Source of the DNA: Candidatus Methanomethylophilaceae archaeon | Lineage (GTDB): Archaea; Thermoplasmatota; Thermoplasmata; Methanomassiliicoccales; Methanomethylophilaceae | Assembly (NCBI GenBank): GCA_011620825.1 | Contig: WOYN01000006.1 | Coordinates: 1 to 14,497 of the forward strand | DNA: 14,497 bases | Reading direction: 5' to 3' | In this document: positions 1 to 8,091 of the stretch, in pieces | Position numbering within the stretch: position 1 is the stretch's first letter | Layout of the letters: every line of letters starts with the position of its first letter | Program-made: the position numbers and the translations under genes | Notes under the pieces: generated by a model | The model's input: the letters and a program-made list of their open reading frames with translations, nothing else | The model's database searches: none | What the model was told of the DNA's origin: nothing

Positions 1-403
1 TTGTCGCCTGCCTCTGATTATCATCGAAATACGCCGGGACCGTTATCACGGCCTTGTCTACGGTCTCTCCGAGGAACGACTCCGCATCCCTCTTTATCTT
101 CTGAAGGATGAATGCGGAGATCTGCTGAGGGGTGTACTCCTTCCCGTAGACCCTGATCTTCTCGTTGGTCCCCATCTTCCTCTTGACGTTCTTTATCGTC
201 CCCTCGGGGTTGGTGACCGCCTGCCTCCTCGCCGGCTCTCCGACGAGCAGCTCGCCTTCTTTTGTAAACGCGACGTATGACGGGAAGGACTTCCCGCCGA
301 CGCTGGTACCCTCAGCGCTGGGAATCATGGACGGCCTTCCGCCCTCCATGGCCGATGCTGCTGAGTTGCTTGTTCCCAGATCTATTCCTATTATTCTTGA
401 CAT
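1..403 (-). CDS. dnaK: DnaK (Hsp70) molecular chaperone, N-terminal part only
   Basis: ATP-dependent Hsp70 chaperone of the cytosol that binds exposed hydrophobic segments of clients and works with DnaJ and GrpE. Only the first 134 codons are in the window; the gene continues off the left edge. The ATPase-domain start is clear: the phosphate-1 loop GIDLGTSNS at residues 6-14, the segment around KNVKRKMG near residues 75-82, and the VITVPAYF(D)DNQRQAT motif near the edge. The ATG at 403 is supported by a Shine-Dalgarno run AAGGAGTGA. That run contains the stop codon of grpE, so the two genes are 5 bases apart and translationally linked. The small loop variant GTSNS replaces the common GTTNS. 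Hsp70 in archaea is generally regarded as acquired from bacteria; dnaJ would be expected just outside the window. Confidence 0.96.
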   Translation of the reverse strand, partial: MSRIIGIDLGTSNSAASAMEGGRPSMIPSAEGTSVGGKSFPSYVAFTKEGELLVGEPARRQAVTNPEGTIKNVKRKMGTNEKIRVYGKEYTPQQISAFILQKIKRDAESFLGETVDKAVITVPAYFDDNQRQAT

Positions 404-408
404 ATCGC

Positions 409-963
409 TCACTCCTTGTATTTTTCCTCTGCCGTATCGACGGCTTCACGGCACTCGGACCGCTCCGGGGCCTTGGTGACTTTCACTTTCGAATATCTCA
501 GGACGCGGTCGCCGCTGGCGTATCCTTTCTGGAGTACTTCGGCGACCCTGCCGTCATCTTCCGCATCCACTGTGCACAGGGCCTCATGGAACTTCGGGTC
601 GAACATTCCGTCTGTCTTTATCTCCTCTATACCGTATCCGGCCAGAGTCTTCATCAGATTCTGGCGCACCTTCTTTATGCCGCGGACGAACTCGTTGTCC
701 TCATCGGTGCTGTCCAAGGCCCTGTCCAAGTCGTCCAGCGTTGTGAGCAGGTCGGCGGCCAGACCGTCGACCGCGTGTTTCTTGAACTCCTCTATGTCCC
801 TGAGGGACCTCTTACGATAGTTGTCAAAATCCGCCTGTATCCTCTTGGCAACGTTGAGATATTGGTCTGCAAGCTCCCTTGCCTCTGCCAACTCGTCCTT
901 GGCCGGCGCCTCTTCGCACAGCGCATCCTCTGCCGCAGGTTCTTTCTCTTTATCTCTTTTCAT
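409..963 (-). CDS. grpE: GrpE nucleotide exchange factor
   Basis: Nucleotide exchange factor that releases ADP from DnaK. With the start at 963 the product has 184 residues, the usual GrpE size. An acidic, charged N-terminus is followed by a long helix or coiled coil (about residues 22-75, including [10 protein letters not shown]). The C-terminal beta domain carries the family signature FDPKFHEAL and [25 protein letters not shown] strands. I chose the ATG at 963 because GGAG lies 5 bases ahead of it. In-frame alternatives are an ATG at 987, which could be leaderless because a TATA-like element lies about 24 bases upstream, and a TTG at 993. The stop codon overlaps the ribosome-binding site of dnaK, so the two form an operon. 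Function is certain; the exact start is less so. Confidence 0.95.
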   Translation of the reverse strand: MKRDKEKEPAAEDALCEEAPAKDELAEARELADQYLNVAKRIQADFDNYRKRSLRDIEEFKKHAVDGLAADLLTTLDDLDRALDSTDEDNEFVRGIKKVRQNLMKTLAGYGIEEIKTDGMFDPKFHEALCTVDAEDDGRVAEVLQKGYASGDRVLRYSKVKVTKAPERSECREAVDTAEEKYKE

Positions 964-1004
964 TTTTTCTCCAGACCTACCAGTCATCTGCAATCATCTC
1001 AAGG

Positions 1005-1038
1005 GGATAATAATGTTAAAGGGGGCCTGTGGCCCCCT
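1005..1038 (-). terminator. Thermosome terminator overlapping the grpE promoter
   Basis: Read on the minus strand, a GC-rich hairpin (GGGGGCC, 3-base loop, GGCCCCC; 1021-1037, plus an A-T closing pair) lies 15 bases after the thermosome stop codon. It is followed by a T-rich tract, TTTAACATTATTAT. The same AT-rich tract (about 1006-1015) sits about 24 bases ahead of possible grpE starts and can serve as the grpE TATA element. Terminator and promoter therefore overlap, and some read-through from the thermosome gene into grpE-dnaK is possible. Confidence 0.7.
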
Positions 1039-1052
1039 GTTTATTTGCAGTT

Positions 1053-2690
1053 TTAATCGTCGTCCATTCCGGGAGGCATTCCGCCTTCTCCGACGCCCAG
1101 GTCCTTGGATGAACCGGAGGAGGCGATGACATCGTCGATCCTGAGGATCATGACGGCCACATCGGTTGCGGAGTTGATCGCATGCTTTCCAACCCTGTAG
1201 GGCTCGATGACATTGAGCTTCGCCATGTCTTCGACCTTTCCGCTGAACGGGTTGATGCCTGCGGTAATATTGCCCGCCTTGTGCTGCTTCCTCATCTCGA
1301 TGATCATATTGATCGGGTCAAGTCCCGCGTTCTCGGCGAGGGTGGTCGGAATGACCTCCATCGCGGACGCGAACGCCTCGAGGGCTATCTGCTCCCTTCC
1401 GCCTACGGTCGCGGCGAACTCCCTGAGCCTCATGGTGATCTCCATCTCTTTGGAGCCGCCTCCGCACTCGATGAGTCCGTCCTCGACCGCAACCCTTACT
1501 GCCGACCAGGCGTCCACGAGAGATCTTTCGACCTCGTCGACGATATGGTTGGTTCCGCCTCTCACCAGAACGGAAACAGTCTTCGGGTCGCTGACATCGG
1601 TGATGAACGTCATGTCCTCGTCCTCGACCTTCCTGAGCTCGACGAGCCCTGCGGACCCGAGGTCGGCGGCGGAGATATCGGATATCTTGTTCACGATGGA
1701 CGCGCCGGTGGACCTGGCAAGCCTGTCCATGTCGCTCTTCTTGACACGCCTGCAGGCATAGATCCCCTCCTTTGCAAACAGGTGCTGGGCGAGGTCATCG
1801 ATGCCCTTCTGGCAGAACACGACGTTCGCTCCTGTGCTCTTTATGCTCTGGACCATCTTCTTCAGCATGTTCTCCTCCTCTGCGACGAAGAGGGAAATCT
1901 GGCTGGGGTCGGTGATCTGGATCTTTGCGTCGACCTCGGTCTTCTTGACCTCGAAGGCGGCGTCGACCAGTGCGATCTTGGCGTCTTTTATCACTTTAGG
2001 CATGTTGGGCTGGACGGGCTCCTTGTCTATGATCAGACCCTTGTACAGTTTGGACTCTTCCATCCTCCCTCCGGCCTTCTTGACCGTCTGGATGTTCTTC
2101 AGGTCGACAGTGTAGCTGCCGTCTTTTCCCTTCTCGGCGACAGTCTTTATCGCTTCTACGACAAGCTCGGAGAAGTACTCTTTGGAGCCGCTGACCTGTT
2201 TGCTTATCATTGCGATCTCGGCGATCTGTTTGAGGGTCTCCTCGTCTGTCAGAGAGACCTTCTTCGCAATCTCCCTGAGGATCTCCTGGGCTTTGTCGTT
2301 GGCAAGCCTGTAACCGGCCGTGATTATGGTCGGGTGGACGTTCGCATCGATGAGGTCGACGGCCTTCTTCAGAAGCTCGCCGGCGATGATGACGGAGGTT
2401 GTCGTTCCGTCCCCTACCTCGGTGTCCTGTGCTTTGGCGACTTCGACCAGCATCTTGGCGGCGGGGTGCTGCACGTCCATCTCTTTGAGGATCGTCACAC
2501 CGTCGTTGGTGATGACCACGTCCCCGATGGAGTCCACGAGCATCTTGTCCATGCCTCTGGGGCCCAGACTGCTCTTTACAGAGTCTGCGATGGCCCTGGC
2601 GGCGGTGATGTTGTTGTTCTGAGCTTCTTTTCCTTTGCTTCTCTTTGTTCCTTCTCTGAGAATCAGAATAGGTGCGTTACCCATACCCAT
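1053..2690 (-). CDS. ths: Thermosome (group II chaperonin) subunit
   Basis: Subunit of the archaeal group II chaperonin, a double-ring ATP-driven folding chamber in the cytosol with a built-in lid. The product has 545 residues, normal for the family. Visible motifs in order: the equatorial-domain [10 protein letters not shown] segment (42-51), NDGVTIL (62-68), the nucleotide-binding GDGTTT (93-98), an intermediate/apical region near 200-370, ECGGGSKE near 410 on the return to the equatorial domain, and a flexible C-terminal tail [10 protein letters not shown] typical of thermosomes. The ATG at 2690 is preceded by GGAGG with a 9-base spacer; a second ATG two codons later has a poorer spacing. 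A TATA box lies about 65 bases upstream. The gene sits just upstream of grpE-dnaK on the same strand, giving a chaperone cluster. I cannot tell alpha from beta subunit. Confidence 0.98.
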   Translation of the reverse strand: MGMGNAPILILREGTKRSKGKEAQNNNITAARAIADSVKSSLGPRGMDKMLVDSIGDVVITNDGVTILKEMDVQHPAAKMLVEVAKAQDTEVGDGTTTSVIIAGELLKKAVDLIDANVHPTIITAGYRLANDKAQEILREIAKKVSLTDEETLKQIAEIAMISKQVSGSKEYFSELVVEAIKTVAEKGKDGSYTVDLKNIQTVKKAGGRMEESKLYKGLIIDKEPVQPNMPKVIKDAKIALVDAAFEVKKTEVDAKIQITDPSQISLFVAEEENMLKKMVQSIKSTGANVVFCQKGIDDLAQHLFAKEGIYACRRVKKSDMDRLARSTGASIVNKISDISAADLGSAGLVELRKVEDEDMTFITDVSDPKTVSVLVRGGTNHIVDEVERSLVDAWSAVRVAVEDGLIECGGGSKEMEITMRLREFAATVGGREQIALEAFASAMEVIPTTLAENAGLDPINMIIEMRKQHKAGNITAGINPFSGKVEDMAKLNVIEPYRVGKHAINSATDVAVMILRIDDVIASSGSSKDLGVGEGGMPPGMDDD

Positions 2691-2750
2691 GTTTTTTAGC
2701 CTCCAATTAATTCCATTTGGTGGATTCTGGTTGGATAAAGTTTGTTCTTC

Positions 2751-2758
2751 TATATAAA
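2751..2758 (-). promoter_or_regulatory. TATA box of the thermosome gene
   Basis: On the minus strand the sequence TTTATATAG is a near-consensus archaeal TATA element. The start point expected about 25 bases downstream would give a leader of roughly 35-40 bases containing the GGAGG ribosome-binding site. Confidence 0.65.
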
Positions 2759-2802
2759 CATATCAATTACATCTCACGCTATCCGGGCCATAAATCTGCC
2801 GT

Positions 2803-4986
2803 TCAGTGTATGAACAGCATCTCGCGGTATTTGGGGAGCGGCCACATCAGGTCGTCTATTATCATTTCCAGCGCGTCCACGTGCTCCCTGGTGCTCTCCA
2901 TCAGAGGGACCGCCTCGTCGTGGAACCTGATCGAGCGCTCGCGCTCTTCCTCGGTATGTGCCAGCTCGTCGCATAGGGCGTCCATCTTCTTGGCCATGCT
3001 GCGAGCTTCCGATATGTGCGAGGATATGTCCCTTATAAGGTCGACCTCGTTCGAGGCGAGCGTCCTGAACTCTGCCGCCGGGAACGATTCCTTGATCTTC
3101 GACACATTGTCCAGCAGGACGGACTGGTATCTGGTCGCCACCGGCAGTATGTGGTTGAGCGTCATGTCACTCAGGACCCTGGATTCGATCTCGATCTTCC
3201 TGCCGTACTGCTCCCAGAGCACTTCCGCCCTCGACTCCCTCTCCGTCTCCGTCAGGACGCCTGTGTCCGCATAGAGCTCTTTCGCCCTGGGTGACAGCAT
3301 CGCATCGTACACCAAGGGAACGGAAGTCTCGCAGTCCAGGCCCCTGCGTGCGGCCTCGGCCCTCCATTCATCGGAATAACCGTTGCCCTCGAAGCATATG
3401 TCGCGACAGTTCCTGTATGTCAGGCATATCTCGTCCAGTATGGCCCTTTCGGTCTGCACCCCGTCGGCGATCCTGGCGTCGACCCTCATCTTGAACTCTT
3501 TGAGCTGTTCCGCGACGACCGAGTTTATGATCGTGATGGCGGAAGAGCAGTTCGCCGAAGAGCCCACGGCCCTGAACTCGAACCTGTTGCCGGTGAACGC
3601 GAACGGGGACGTCCTGTTCCTGTCCGTGTTGTCGACCAGTATCTCCGGTATATGGGGGATTCCGAGGCTGTAGCCCGACTTCTTGCCTATCTTCACCATA
3701 TTCTTGGACTCGAGCAGCTGCTCGAACGCAGATGTTATCTGGGTGCCCAGGAACACCGACATTATCGCCGGTGGGGCCTCGGCCGCTCCGAGCCTGTGGG
3801 CGTTGGTAGCGGTCATGATCGCGGCCTTGAGAAGCTGGTTGTTCTTGTAGACGGCCATGAGAACGTTCACCGTAAGGGTCAGGAACCTCAGGTTCTCCCC
3901 GTCGGTCTTCCCGGGGGACATCAGGGGTATCCCGTCCCCGGTGCCCAGGGACCAGTTGCAGTGTTTGCCCGAGCCGTTGACGCCTTTGTAGGGCTTCTCG
4001 TGGAGCAGCGCCCTGAACCCGTGACGCTTCGCTGTGGGCTTTATTATGGACATCAGCATCAGGTTGTGGTCGATCGCCAAGTTCGCTTCCTCGTACACGG
4101 GGGCCACCTCGAACTGGTTCGGGGCCACCTCATTATGTCTGGTCTTTATCGGTATGCCGAGCTTGTAGCATTCAATCTCGAGGTCCTTAAGAAACTCCAG
4201 GACCCTCTGGGGGATCGAACCGAAATAATGGTCGTCCAGCTGCTGGCTCTTGGCGCTCTCGTGCCCAACGAGAGTGCGTCCGGTCAGCATCAGGTCTGGG
4301 CGTTGCGAGAACAGAGCCGAATCGACCAGGAAGAACTCCTGCTCCCATCCGAGGTACGATTCGACGTTAGCTCCGCGGATCCCGAAGTACTCGAGTATCT
4401 CGGAGGCCGCCTTGGATACGGCCGCCTTGGACCTGAGCAACGGCGTCTTGTAGTCCAGGGCCTCCCCTGTATATGATATGAAGACCGTGGGGACGCACAG
4501 CACATCCCCGATGATGAAGGCGGGCGAAGAGGGATCCCATGCCGTGTACCCGCGGGCCTCGAACGTGTTGCGGAGGCCGCCGTTGGGGAACGACGACGCG
4601 TCCGGCTCCTGCTGGCATAGCAATGCGCCGGAGAAGGTCTCCAGCGATTCGTCGCGGCCGTACGGTGTCGCGAAGGAGTCGTGCTTCTCGGCCGTCCCGC
4701 CTGTCAACGGCTGGAACCAGTGGGTGTAGTGGGTTGCCCCCATGTCCATCGCCCAGCGCTTCATGCCCTCGGCGACATGCTCGGCAACGGAAATATCGAG
4801 GGTCTTGCCGCTTTCTATCGATTCATATATGGACCTCCTTGTCTCCTGGGACAGGTACTTCCTCATGTTCTTCCTGTTGAACACGTTGCACCCGTAATAA
4901 TCGGAAACGTTGGCACTCGGCGGCACCGCTTTCACCGGTTCTCTTCCGAACGCCCTCTCCACAGCCGCAAACCTGCTGTTGTCCAT
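2803..4986 (-). CDS. glnN: Glutamine synthetase type III (GlnN)
   Basis: Cytosolic enzyme making glutamine from glutamate, ammonium and ATP. At 727 residues it has the length of the type III family, much longer than GSI (about 450) or GSII. Family features seen: the GSIII-specific N-terminal region with THWFQPLTGGTAEKHDSF-type sequence (86-105), the catalytic-core strand GWEQEFFLVD (213-222), the metal and substrate segment HNEVAPNQFEVAPVYEEAN (284-302), VNGSGKHCNWS (336-346), GAAEAPPAIMSVFLG (400-414), and RNRTSPFAFTGNRFEFRAVG (456-475), which carries substrate-binding arginines. The ATG at 4986 has no Shine-Dalgarno site but lies 26 bases from the centre of a TATA box, so the mRNA is probably leaderless. 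The gene stands alone on this strand, divergent from the SPFH operon. GSIII is best known from bacteria such as Bacteroides, so transfer into this archaeon is likely, though not shown here. Confidence 0.97.
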   Translation of the reverse strand: MDNSRFAAVERAFGREPVKAVPPSANVSDYYGCNVFNRKNMRKYLSQETRRSIYESIESGKTLDISVAEHVAEGMKRWAMDMGATHYTHWFQPLTGGTAEKHDSFATPYGRDESLETFSGALLCQQEPDASSFPNGGLRNTFEARGYTAWDPSSPAFIIGDVLCVPTVFISYTGEALDYKTPLLRSKAAVSKAASEILEYFGIRGANVESYLGWEQEFFLVDSALFSQRPDLMLTGRTLVGHESAKSQQLDDHYFGSIPQRVLEFLKDLEIECYKLGIPIKTRHNEVAPNQFEVAPVYEEANLAIDHNLMLMSIIKPTAKRHGFRALLHEKPYKGVNGSGKHCNWSLGTGDGIPLMSPGKTDGENLRFLTLTVNVLMAVYKNNQLLKAAIMTATNAHRLGAAEAPPAIMSVFLGTQITSAFEQLLESKNMVKIGKKSGYSLGIPHIPEILVDNTDRNRTSPFAFTGNRFEFRAVGSSANCSSAITIINSVVAEQLKEFKMRVDARIADGVQTERAILDEICLTYRNCRDICFEGNGYSDEWRAEAARRGLDCETSVPLVYDAMLSPRAKELYADTGVLTETERESRAEVLWEQYGRKIEIESRVLSDMTLNHILPVATRYQSVLLDNVSKIKESFPAAEFRTLASNEVDLIRDISSHISEARSMAKKMDALCDELAHTEEERERSIRFHDEAVPLMESTREHVDALEMIIDDLMWPLPKYREMLFIH

Positions 4987-5007
4987 GCTGTGACGAGCGA
5001 TTTATTT

Positions 5008-5016
5008 CATATAAAG
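5008..5016 (-). promoter_or_regulatory. TATA box of glnN
   Basis: CTTTATATG on the minus strand, centred 26 bases ahead of the glnN ATG, so transcription should begin at or within a base or two of the start codon. Confidence 0.7.
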
Positions 5017-5059
5017 TTTTCCGAACCCCTCTGACAAATGTATCTATTATTAAAATCGA

Positions 5060-5077
5060 ATTAGACAAACGTCTAAT
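5060..5077. promoter_or_regulatory. 18-bp dyad, candidate operator between glnN and the SPFH operon
   Basis: ATTAGAC-AAAC-GTCTAAT is a perfect inverted repeat with 7-bp arms and a 4-bp centre. It ends 2 bases before a plus-strand TATA-like element (5080-5090) and lies about 45 bases upstream of the glnN TATA box. The position suits a dimeric DNA-binding regulator acting on the rightward operon, on glnN, or on both. The sequence does not match the archaeal NrpR nitrogen operator form I know (GGAA-N6-TTCC), so the regulator is unknown. Confidence 0.55.
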
Positions 5078-5079
5078 AA

Positions 5080-5090
5080 TATTTAAAATA
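5080..5090 (+). promoter_or_regulatory. Candidate TATA box for the SPFH operon
   Basis: TATTTAAAATA just after the 18-bp dyad. A start about 25 bases on, near 5110, would give a leader of roughly 112 bases before the first operon gene and would coincide with the ATG of a 23-codon reading frame at 5111. A second, weaker AT-rich element (about 5177-5189) is closer to the gene and is the alternative promoter. Confidence 0.45.
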
Positions 5091-5110
5091 ATCAAGACCT
5101 GCTCTACTCA

Positions 5111-5182
5111 ATGGAGAACGGGTTCTTGTTCAGTGGCGGTTGGACGTCCGGTTCGATGTTCGCATTGAGGTCGTTCAAATAG
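5111..5182 (+). CDS. Possible 23-residue leader peptide ORF
   Basis: A short frame from ATG 5111 to TAG 5180-5182, starting MENGFLFSGGW and ending RSFK. The ATG lies about 25 bases after a TATA-like element, where a leaderless transcript would begin, and the frame stops 40 bases ahead of the first SPFH-operon gene. There is no Shine-Dalgarno site, and I recognise no family. It could be a leader peptide or chance. Confidence 0.2.
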   Translation: MENGFLFSGGWTSGSMFALRSFK

Positions 5183-5222
5183 TATTTTACCCTGATAAGC
5201 AATCCTCTGCCGAAGGAAAAAC

Positions 5223-6146
5223 ATGGCTCTCTCACTTTTCAAAGATGCAGATACCCTGTACGAACAAGCCTTGGACCTGATAAAGCAGGGCGAGTTCGAC
5301 AAAGCCCGTGCCAGACTTATGAAGTCCATAGAGAAGGACGGCGGGCCCGACGACATTTCGGCGGTCCTTGTGGGCATGATAGATCTTCGCGGACGGTTGG
5401 GCGACATCGCTGCGTACAGGAATCTGCTCGATGCCTTGAAGGCCACCAGGGCCAAGGAGTTCACGTTCGGTCTGACCACAGTCAACATAGCCTCGATGAT
5501 CGTGCAGTGCGAACTGGCGATCGAAGAGATTCGGACATTCAATATGAACGGACCTTCGGCCGTGTTGCTGGAGAAAGGAGACAAGCTCCTGAAACTGGCG
5601 CAGAGGTATCAGGCCGAGGTGGGCAACGAGACGCTCAAGACGAACGAGATCTTCCTCAACGACACGACGAGGACCGGCATCAGGGAAGGGCTGGTCCTGT
5701 TCGCGATGGGATACGAGTCCCTGGCCCTGGGGACCGTCTGGGACGACCCAAGAAAGGCCGCGGAGTACCAGCAGATTGCCTATGGATACAGGAAACAGGT
5801 CGGGGACACTGGAGAGGCCAACCTCAAACTGGTCAACGATTATTCCAGGACGTGCAGGTGCTGGTTCTGCGGAAGGACCGCCTCCGGCCTGGGAATCCAC
5901 TTCTTCCCGATATCCAGCGAGATCTCGCCTATGCTCAGGAAGGACGACGGCGAGCCTCTCAGGTCCGAGGCCGACGATTACGGTGCAATATACGCTTGCA
6001 GAGCATGCTACACGGGCATCTCCAAAAGGGCGGACGATGTCGCTAAAGCATATCATGCCCAGGCCATGAGCGAGATTAGGGCCGTGGAGGCGAGGCTGCA
6101 GGCGGAGATATCTGCCCTGTGGGCCGCCGTCAGATCGGTAAGGTGA
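5223..6146 (+). CDS. TPR-like, zinc-binding protein with coiled-coil tail (first gene of SPFH operon)
   Basis: Function unknown; 307 residues. The N-terminus (about 8-75) resembles tetratricopeptide helices (LYEQALDLIKQGEFDKARARL), followed by a helical middle region. A cysteine cluster CRCWFCG (Cys211, 213, 216) pairs with CRAC (Cys259, 262), a layout for binding one zinc ion across a 42-residue spacer. The last 40 residues are a charged amphipathic helix, probably coiled coil. No signal peptide or membrane segment is seen, so it should be cytosolic. The ATG is preceded by AAGGA at a 5-base spacing. It starts a tight five-gene operon ending with an SPFH protein, which suggests a scaffold or adaptor role in a membrane-associated complex. 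That role is inference from context only. Confidence 0.85.
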   Translation: MALSLFKDADTLYEQALDLIKQGEFDKARARLMKSIEKDGGPDDISAVLVGMIDLRGRLGDIAAYRNLLDALKATRAKEFTFGLTTVNIASMIVQCELAIEEIRTFNMNGPSAVLLEKGDKLLKLAQRYQAEVGNETLKTNEIFLNDTTRTGIREGLVLFAMGYESLALGTVWDDPRKAAEYQQIAYGYRKQVGDTGEANLKLVNDYSRTCRCWFCGRTASGLGIHFFPISSEISPMLRKDDGEPLRSEADDYGAIYACRACYTGISKRADDVAKAYHAQAMSEIRAVEARLQAEISALWAAVRSVR

Positions 6147-6150
6147 TTAT

Positions 6151-7689
6151 TTGGACGACATGATAATGCTCAGGTGCAAATACTGCGGTGCGCCGTTCGA
6201 AGCGAAGGACGTCGAAGCCAACACGCCGTACATAACGTGCCGCAGCTGCGGCACCACCCAGCAGCGCATAGACGCCAAGGCGTATCTCGACCAGGTCATG
6301 GACCAGGTCAGGTCATGGGTCAGCAGCGCGATGCCGGGCGGTTTCTCGATGTCCCAGGCCGAGAACGTGGACTCGATAGCCAGGCACAACATATATGTTA
6401 CCAACGTAAGGCCCAGGATATCCGCCGAGATAACCGAATACAGGTTTGCGGCGAACACCCTGATGACCAATCCGCTATTCGTGATGCCCTTCACCACCGA
6501 CAAAACTGCCAAGCCCGTGCACACGTCCGCATCGGCCTTCGAGTTCGATGCGAAGATCAAGGGACTTTCGCCCCTAGCCGTCGACAGCAACGACCGCAAG
6601 GAGATCACGACCGCCGAGAACATCGTGAAATCGTATGCTCTTATAATCAACAATGTAAAACTATTGCAGGAGAACAAACCGGGGAGGTACCTGCTCATGA
6701 GCAATAACTTCTCGCAGGCTTCGGAGATGCTGTCGAAATCCAGCGAGTATGCACCTGCGTCCAAGCGCTTCTCGGCGCTTGCAGAGGCATGCACAGGATG
6801 CGAGAAGCTTCTGAACGGGGACTCGCTGGGAAGCATCGGCCACCTCGAAAAGAGCGTCAACGGCCTGAGGGAGGTGAAGGACAACCTGTTCTCCGTGCCC
6901 TCGATGGCCATGATGTACCAGGGTGTTGAGCGCGAACTGTCGCAGGTAAGTGCGGTCGCCGACCTGGTCAAGAGCTCGTCCTCGACAGGCGGGGACGCCG
7001 TGAAAACGCTCGCGGCGCTGGCAAAGATCTCCGAAATACAATATCCTAATGTCAGCAACTGGACCATATTGAGGACGAAAGACAGGAACAGCGAGCTGTT
7101 CCAACACCTTTCTCAGGCACTGAGCGCGAGGAGCGGTTCCGGGACGATGATGATAACGTCGGGAGACGGGGACTATCTGTTCCCGTTCTGGGATGTGGAT
7201 CTCAGATACAGCTTCGTGACGGGCGCACTCTGGTCCAAGAAGAGCGTCGAGGTTGCGGAGGACATCCTGATCCCGGGGGATTTCACCATCGACTCGGGAT
7301 GCCTCACAAATCCGGCCTCGGGGGTCACCGACATATTCGCGCTCTGTCCGGAGAAAAGCATACTGGCGGGCCTGCGCGGGTCAGAGGTCAGCATCAGCGG
7401 CGGCGAGGGAATAGGGTCCCTGTCCGACACTGCGAGGCCCGGCAGCCCCGGCGCCAGGAAGATAATAGTCCCGCTCAGCACCAAGAAGGAGGCCGAGCAT
7501 CTAACCGAGAACTATCTGGTTCAGCGCATGCAGAGCAACAGCAAACTAAGGCTGAGCAAACCGTACGTGAAAAACCTGATATATGTCCCGTGCAAGGTAT
7601 CCGGGACCACTGTTGTCGTCAACGGGTTCGGAAAGCTGCTGCCCGAGAGGATAAAAAGGACAGACATCAATCAACTGATAGTATTATAA
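6151..7689 (+). CDS. Large zinc-ribbon protein of the SPFH operon (possible YdjG-like counterpart)
   Basis: Uncharacterised protein of 512 residues. It opens with a four-cysteine zinc ribbon (Cys9-x2-Cys12, Cys30-x2-Cys33), followed by a long mostly helical region (about 40-330). The C-terminal part is richer in strands and includes FPFWDVDLRYSF (344-355) and ALWSKKSVEVAEDILIPG (359-376). There is no obvious membrane segment. I chose the TTG at 6151: the AGGTGAT at 6141-6147 overlaps the upstream stop codon and is correctly spaced for TTG, but is too far from the ATGs at 6160 and 6166. Only 4 bases separate it from the preceding gene. The N-terminal ribbon plus SPFH neighbour recalls YdjG of the Bacillus subtilis ydjFGHI operon, but homology is not shown by motif reading alone. 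Confidence 0.85.
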   Translation: MDDMIMLRCKYCGAPFEAKDVEANTPYITCRSCGTTQQRIDAKAYLDQVMDQVRSWVSSAMPGGFSMSQAENVDSIARHNIYVTNVRPRISAEITEYRFAANTLMTNPLFVMPFTTDKTAKPVHTSASAFEFDAKIKGLSPLAVDSNDRKEITTAENIVKSYALIINNVKLLQENKPGRYLLMSNNFSQASEMLSKSSEYAPASKRFSALAEACTGCEKLLNGDSLGSIGHLEKSVNGLREVKDNLFSVPSMAMMYQGVERELSQVSAVADLVKSSSSTGGDAVKTLAALAKISEIQYPNVSNWTILRTKDRNSELFQHLSQALSARSGSGTMMITSGDGDYLFPFWDVDLRYSFVTGALWSKKSVEVAEDILIPGDFTIDSGCLTNPASGVTDIFALCPEKSILAGLRGSEVSISGGEGIGSLSDTARPGSPGARKIIVPLSTKKEAEHLTENYLVQRMQSNSKLRLSKPYVKNLIYVPCKVSGTTVVVNGFGKLLPERIKRTDINQLIVL

Positions 7690-7713
7690 TGGATACAAGA
7701 GGAGAAAGAGGAA

Positions 7714-8085
7714 ATGACAAACAAGGACAAGTTGGCCAACAGGACCCTGTCCGCAGTGATCGGCTCGATGTTCCTGATCGCGGTGGTTATCGGTCTGGTA
7801 GCATACAGCGTAATGAACGACGGGATCAGCATCATCCTCTGGGTCGTGCTCATCGTAATGGGAATAACATTCGCCGTAATGTCCCCCATGCAGAGGGACG
7901 GTGGGACGAACTTCGGCCCGAGCAACAGCGACTATAACCTGGTATTGGGGGTGCTGATGCTGGTCATCGGCATCGCAGGCTACATGTGGTCCTACACCGA
8001 CCTCGGTTGGCTGGCCCCCGTAGCTTTGATACTCCTGGCCGTGGCAGCGATCGGAATCATTATTACATTTAAGAACAGGAAGTGA
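7714..8085 (+). CDS. Small four-helix membrane protein
   Basis: Unrecognised family, 123 residues. Four hydrophobic segments are visible at about residues 11-31, 37-57, 74-92 and 99-118. The basic N-terminus (MTNKDKLANR) and basic C-terminus (KNRK) both suggest ends on the cytoplasmic side. The loop between helices 2 and 3 is polar (residues 58-73, QRDGGTNFGPSNSD). The start is preceded by GGAG and AGAGGA purine runs. It is the only integral membrane protein in the operon, so it is the natural candidate to anchor the soluble SPFH and zinc-ribbon partners to the cytoplasmic membrane. That role is inferred from operon position. Confidence 0.85.
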   Translation: MTNKDKLANRTLSAVIGSMFLIAVVIGLVAYSVMNDGISIILWVVLIVMGITFAVMSPMQRDGGTNFGPSNSDYNLVLGVLMLVIGIAGYMWSYTDLGWLAPVALILLAVAAIGIIITFKNRK

Positions 8086-8091
8086 ACGGAC

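Noticed and set aside
1182..2699. 505-codon plus-strand frame antisense to the thermosome gene
   Set aside because: High-GC shadow of a strongly conserved coding sequence, with no promoter or ribosome-binding site and a composition unlike a real protein.
3652..4476. 274-codon plus-strand frame antisense to glnN
   Set aside because: Shadow of the GSIII gene; the opposite strand has unmistakable family motifs throughout.
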